From: Flavobacteriales bacterium
GTDB taxonomy: Bacteria > Bacteroidota > Bacteroidia > Flavobacteriales > TMED113
Reading direction: 5' to 3'
NCBI GenBank assembly: GCA_002696965.1
Contig: NZUB01000042.1
Coordinates: 1 to 16,270, forward strand
Length of the DNA stretch: 16,270 nucleotides
Shown here: positions 14,916 through 16,270 of the stretch, in pieces
Layout of the letters: every line of letters begins with the position of its first letter
Numbering within the stretch: position 1 is the stretch's first letter
Made by a program: the position numbers and the translations under genes
The notes under the pieces: model-generated
What the model was told of the DNA's origin: nothing
Databases searched by the model: none
The model's input: the letters and a program-made list of their open reading frames with translations, nothing else

Positions 14916-15899
14916 TTAATCACAGGGGACTTCATCGCCTAACATAAGTACCATTGATACACCAAAACCTAATTGAACTTGATAACAAGTCCCTCCTACG
15001 TTGATGGTTATGTCGTCTAAAATTAAATCTCCGTCATTATCATTTAGTTGATCTACTGGAGGCCCCGTTTCTCCTGGTTCTCCCTGTGGTCCAGTTATTT
15101 GCTCTAATTGTTCTGCTGTGAAGTCGTCAAATGTAAACGGTTCTCCTATTGGGCCTTGTTGAAGAAATTCAAAAAACTCTTCAATTGTACCACTTGGATT
15201 TCCATTGTTTTGCCAATACTCAAAAATATTGGTTCCCAATAAATACTCTTCAATAGTCCCTTGATTGCCTGCATTTAACCAATCTTGATACATGCTTGGA
15301 CCTGGAGGCCCTGTTGGACCTGGAGGCCCCTCAACCTGTGAATCTTCTCCATCATTTCCTGGTTCTCCCTGTGGTCCGGCTGGTCCCTGTGGTCCCTGTG
15401 GTCCGGGCAGCCCCATTTCACCTTGTGGTCCCTGTGCACCTGTTTGCCCCTGCGGGCCAGGATTTCCTGGGTTAGCACTACTGTTCGCATGTAATGCATA
15501 TGGCACGCTTCTTAATTGAGTAACTCCCATTGTTTCATAATCATAAAACCCCACATCTTCAGTAGCTTCTGCAATTCCAATTTTTAAAAAATGTTGATGT
15601 TCTCCCCAACTTATATCTTCAAAACCATCTAAAGAGGTTTGTTCTCCCCCACCCACTGCCAGATTAACTAATCCAATTGCGTTTGTTAAAACTGAATCAT
15701 GTACTTCTCGATATGTAGGCATTTCATTTGATATTGAATCTTCTAATATACTAATTGCAATGTGTAAATATTCATTAGCTCTAGGCTCCCAATTTATATC
15801 TCTTACGATCGTTTGATAATAAAAGGTTTGGGGAGCTTGAGCAGTAGCAAAATATGATAATAAAAAAATTAAAATGCTTGTTGATTGTATAAATTTCAT
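14916..15899 (-). CDS. Secreted protein with collagen-like Gly-X-Y repeats
   Basis: A 327-residue exported protein of unknown role. A Sec signal peptide (1 to about 20-22, ending ATAQA) leads into an N-terminal module (about 23-140). APQTFYYQTIVRDINWEPRA, NAIGLVNLAVGGG and VTQLRSVPYALHANS are typical of many Bacteroidota secreted proteins. Fourteen Gly-X-Y triplets follow (145-186), then a break SQVE, then four more (191-202). Two diverged copies of a GN-x-GTIEE(Y/F) motif lie at 204-222 and 226-246, followed by GEPFTFDDFTAEQLEQITG (252-270) and a short second Gly-Pro tract. The C-terminus has an Asp-rich DNDGD (287-291) and two cysteines (C305, C326). No sorting domain is present. Triple-helix trimerisation is likely; attachment or surface display is inference. 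Confidence 0.85.
   Translation of the reverse strand: MKFIQSTSILIFLLSYFATAQAPQTFYYQTIVRDINWEPRANEYLHIAISILEDSISNEMPTYREVHDSVLTNAIGLVNLAVGGGEQTSLDGFEDISWGEHQHFLKIGIAEATEDVGFYDYETMGVTQLRSVPYALHANSSANPGNPGPQGQTGAQGPQGEMGLPGPQGPQGPAGPQGEPGNDGEDSQVEGPPGPTGPPGPSMYQDWLNAGNQGTIEEYLLGTNIFEYWQNNGNPSGTIEEFFEFLQQGPIGEPFTFDDFTAEQLEQITGPQGEPGETGPPVDQLNDNDGDLILDDITINVGGTCYQVQLGFGVSMVLMLGDEVPCD
15162..15290 (-). repeat. Two-copy GTIEE linker motif in the collagen-like gene
   Basis: Two adjacent protein-level repeats lie after the collagen tract: DWLNAGNQGTIEEYLLG (207-222) and EYWQNNGNPSGTIEEFFEFL (227-246). Both share an aromatic residue, GN, and GTIEE followed by an aromatic. The DNA copies are diverged, so duplication is not recent. 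The motif resembles the GxTGTEEEWL linkers common in phage tail fibres with collagen-like segments. Confidence 0.7.
15294..15467 (-). repeat. Collagen-like Gly-X-Y coding tract
   Basis: Eighteen Gly-X-Y triplets in two blocks are coded here, rich in GPQ and GPP. The tract is much richer in G and C than the surrounding gene and includes tandem 9-base units (CTGTGGTCC on the plus strand, around 15369-15404). Such repeats are prone to slippage, so triplet number may vary between strains. Confidence 0.9.
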
Positions 15900-15900
15900 A

Positions 15901-16270
15901 TTAATTGATTTTTTGAATTTGATAAACTATCCTTTCGGATTTTTCTAAAATTATTTCCAGCCAATATATCCCCTGAGCCAAAGATGCTAATTCTACCATT
16001 TGATCTTCATCTGTTAAAAAGTCTGGTTTTATATATATGATATTCCCTTTAACATCTCTTATCATTATTGTTGCCGTGTTCTTGGGAATATCAAACGATA
16101 TATTTAATTGATTCTGTGTTGGGTTTGGAAAAACACTGATTTTATAGCTTAAGGGAGACTCTGAAATATTGACTATTTGATAGTTGTCTTGATGAAAACC
16201 CTGGGTTAAAATAAGATCACCATTGGAAGACTGATCATATGGATCTATTGTGGGTGGGAATGTGGCAATA
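15901..16270 (-). CDS. C-terminal end of a T9SS-sorted secreted protein (partial)
   Basis: The last 122 codons of a minus-strand gene run in from the right edge and end with TAA at 15903-15901. The final 80 residues form a type A T9SS sorting domain. ISVFPNPTQNQLNISF is the hallmark start, MIRDVKGNIIY the middle strand, and LASLAQGIYWLEI then IVYQIQKIN the end. This domain directs export through the type IX system across the outer membrane and is cut off on attachment or release. Just before it, LILTQGFHQDNYQIV is a linker seen in many Bacteroidota secreted proteins that have small, otherwise featureless N-termini. The start is outside the window. The collagen-like gene starts one base after this stop, so the two are likely co-translated. 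Confidence 0.88.
   Translation of the reverse strand, partial: IATFPPTIDPYDQSSNGDLILTQGFHQDNYQIVNISESPLSYKISVFPNPTQNQLNISFDIPKNTATIMIRDVKGNIIYIKPDFLTDEDQMVELASLAQGIYWLEIILEKSERIVYQIQKIN

Noticed and set aside
15360..15410. Short tandem repeats that could look like a CRISPR or minisatellite
   Set aside because: The units are 9 bases, directly adjacent and in phase with Gly-X-Y codons, with no spacers.
15292..15519. Plus-strand open frame rich in Gly, Pro and Cys
   Set aside because: It is the complement of the collagen Gly-X-Y coding tract; the repeat composition keeps several frames open. The minus-strand reading has a signal peptide and recognisable domains.
14916..15899. Prophage or tail-fibre gene
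   Set aside because: Only the linker motifs are phage-like. The signal peptide, Bacteroidota N-terminal module and T9SS partner show a chromosomal secreted protein, and no other phage gene is near.

Overview
The window looks like a strongly AT-rich, tightly packed chromosomal segment of a bacterium in the Bacteroidota, most likely a streamlined marine or aquatic Flavobacteriales-type lineage. The reasons are: a gldH gliding lipoprotein; a C-terminal type IX secretion (T9SS) sorting domain; promoters of the TAnnTTTG type; starts without Shine-Dalgarno sequences; a tRNA without an encoded CCA; and the gene orders purN-acpP-fabF-(IPExxxVDY)-pyk and holB-gldH-PBP1A, which I recognise from that phylum. 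Genus cannot be told.

Layout. Positions 1-310: a possible gene tail, a terminator and a tRNA-Asn(GTT) on the minus strand. 311-2251: a PfkB-family kinase (+) convergent with the purN-rnhA pair (-), with overlapping stop codons. 2303-5826: a promoter and acpP-fabF-IPExxxVDY-pyk (+), joining fatty acid synthesis to glycolysis; rnc, which I expect between fabF and the IPExxxVDY gene, is not there. 5830-6852: pheS (-), which shares a 54-bp divergent promoter region with a small unrecognised lipoprotein gene (6907-7308, +). 7303-8845: pgk followed by a conserved Bacteroidota protein of unknown function (-). 8938-14906: a tight six-gene run (+), holB-gldH-PBP1A-scoA-scoB-xth, mixing replication, gliding/T9SS, peptidoglycan synthesis, ketoacid CoA transfer and DNA repair. 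14916-16270: a coupled minus-strand pair, the 3' end of a T9SS-sorted protein gene followed one base later by a secreted protein with collagen-like Gly-X-Y repeats.

Most genes are housekeeping and intact, and no intergenic stretch exceeds 300 bases. I see no CRISPR array, insertion sequence, prophage block, toxin-antitoxin pair or defence system. The parts that deserve a second look are the collagen-like protein with linker motifs resembling phage tail fibres and its T9SS partner, the cysteine-tailed lipoprotein, the missing rnc, and the nearly spacer-free convergent gene ends.
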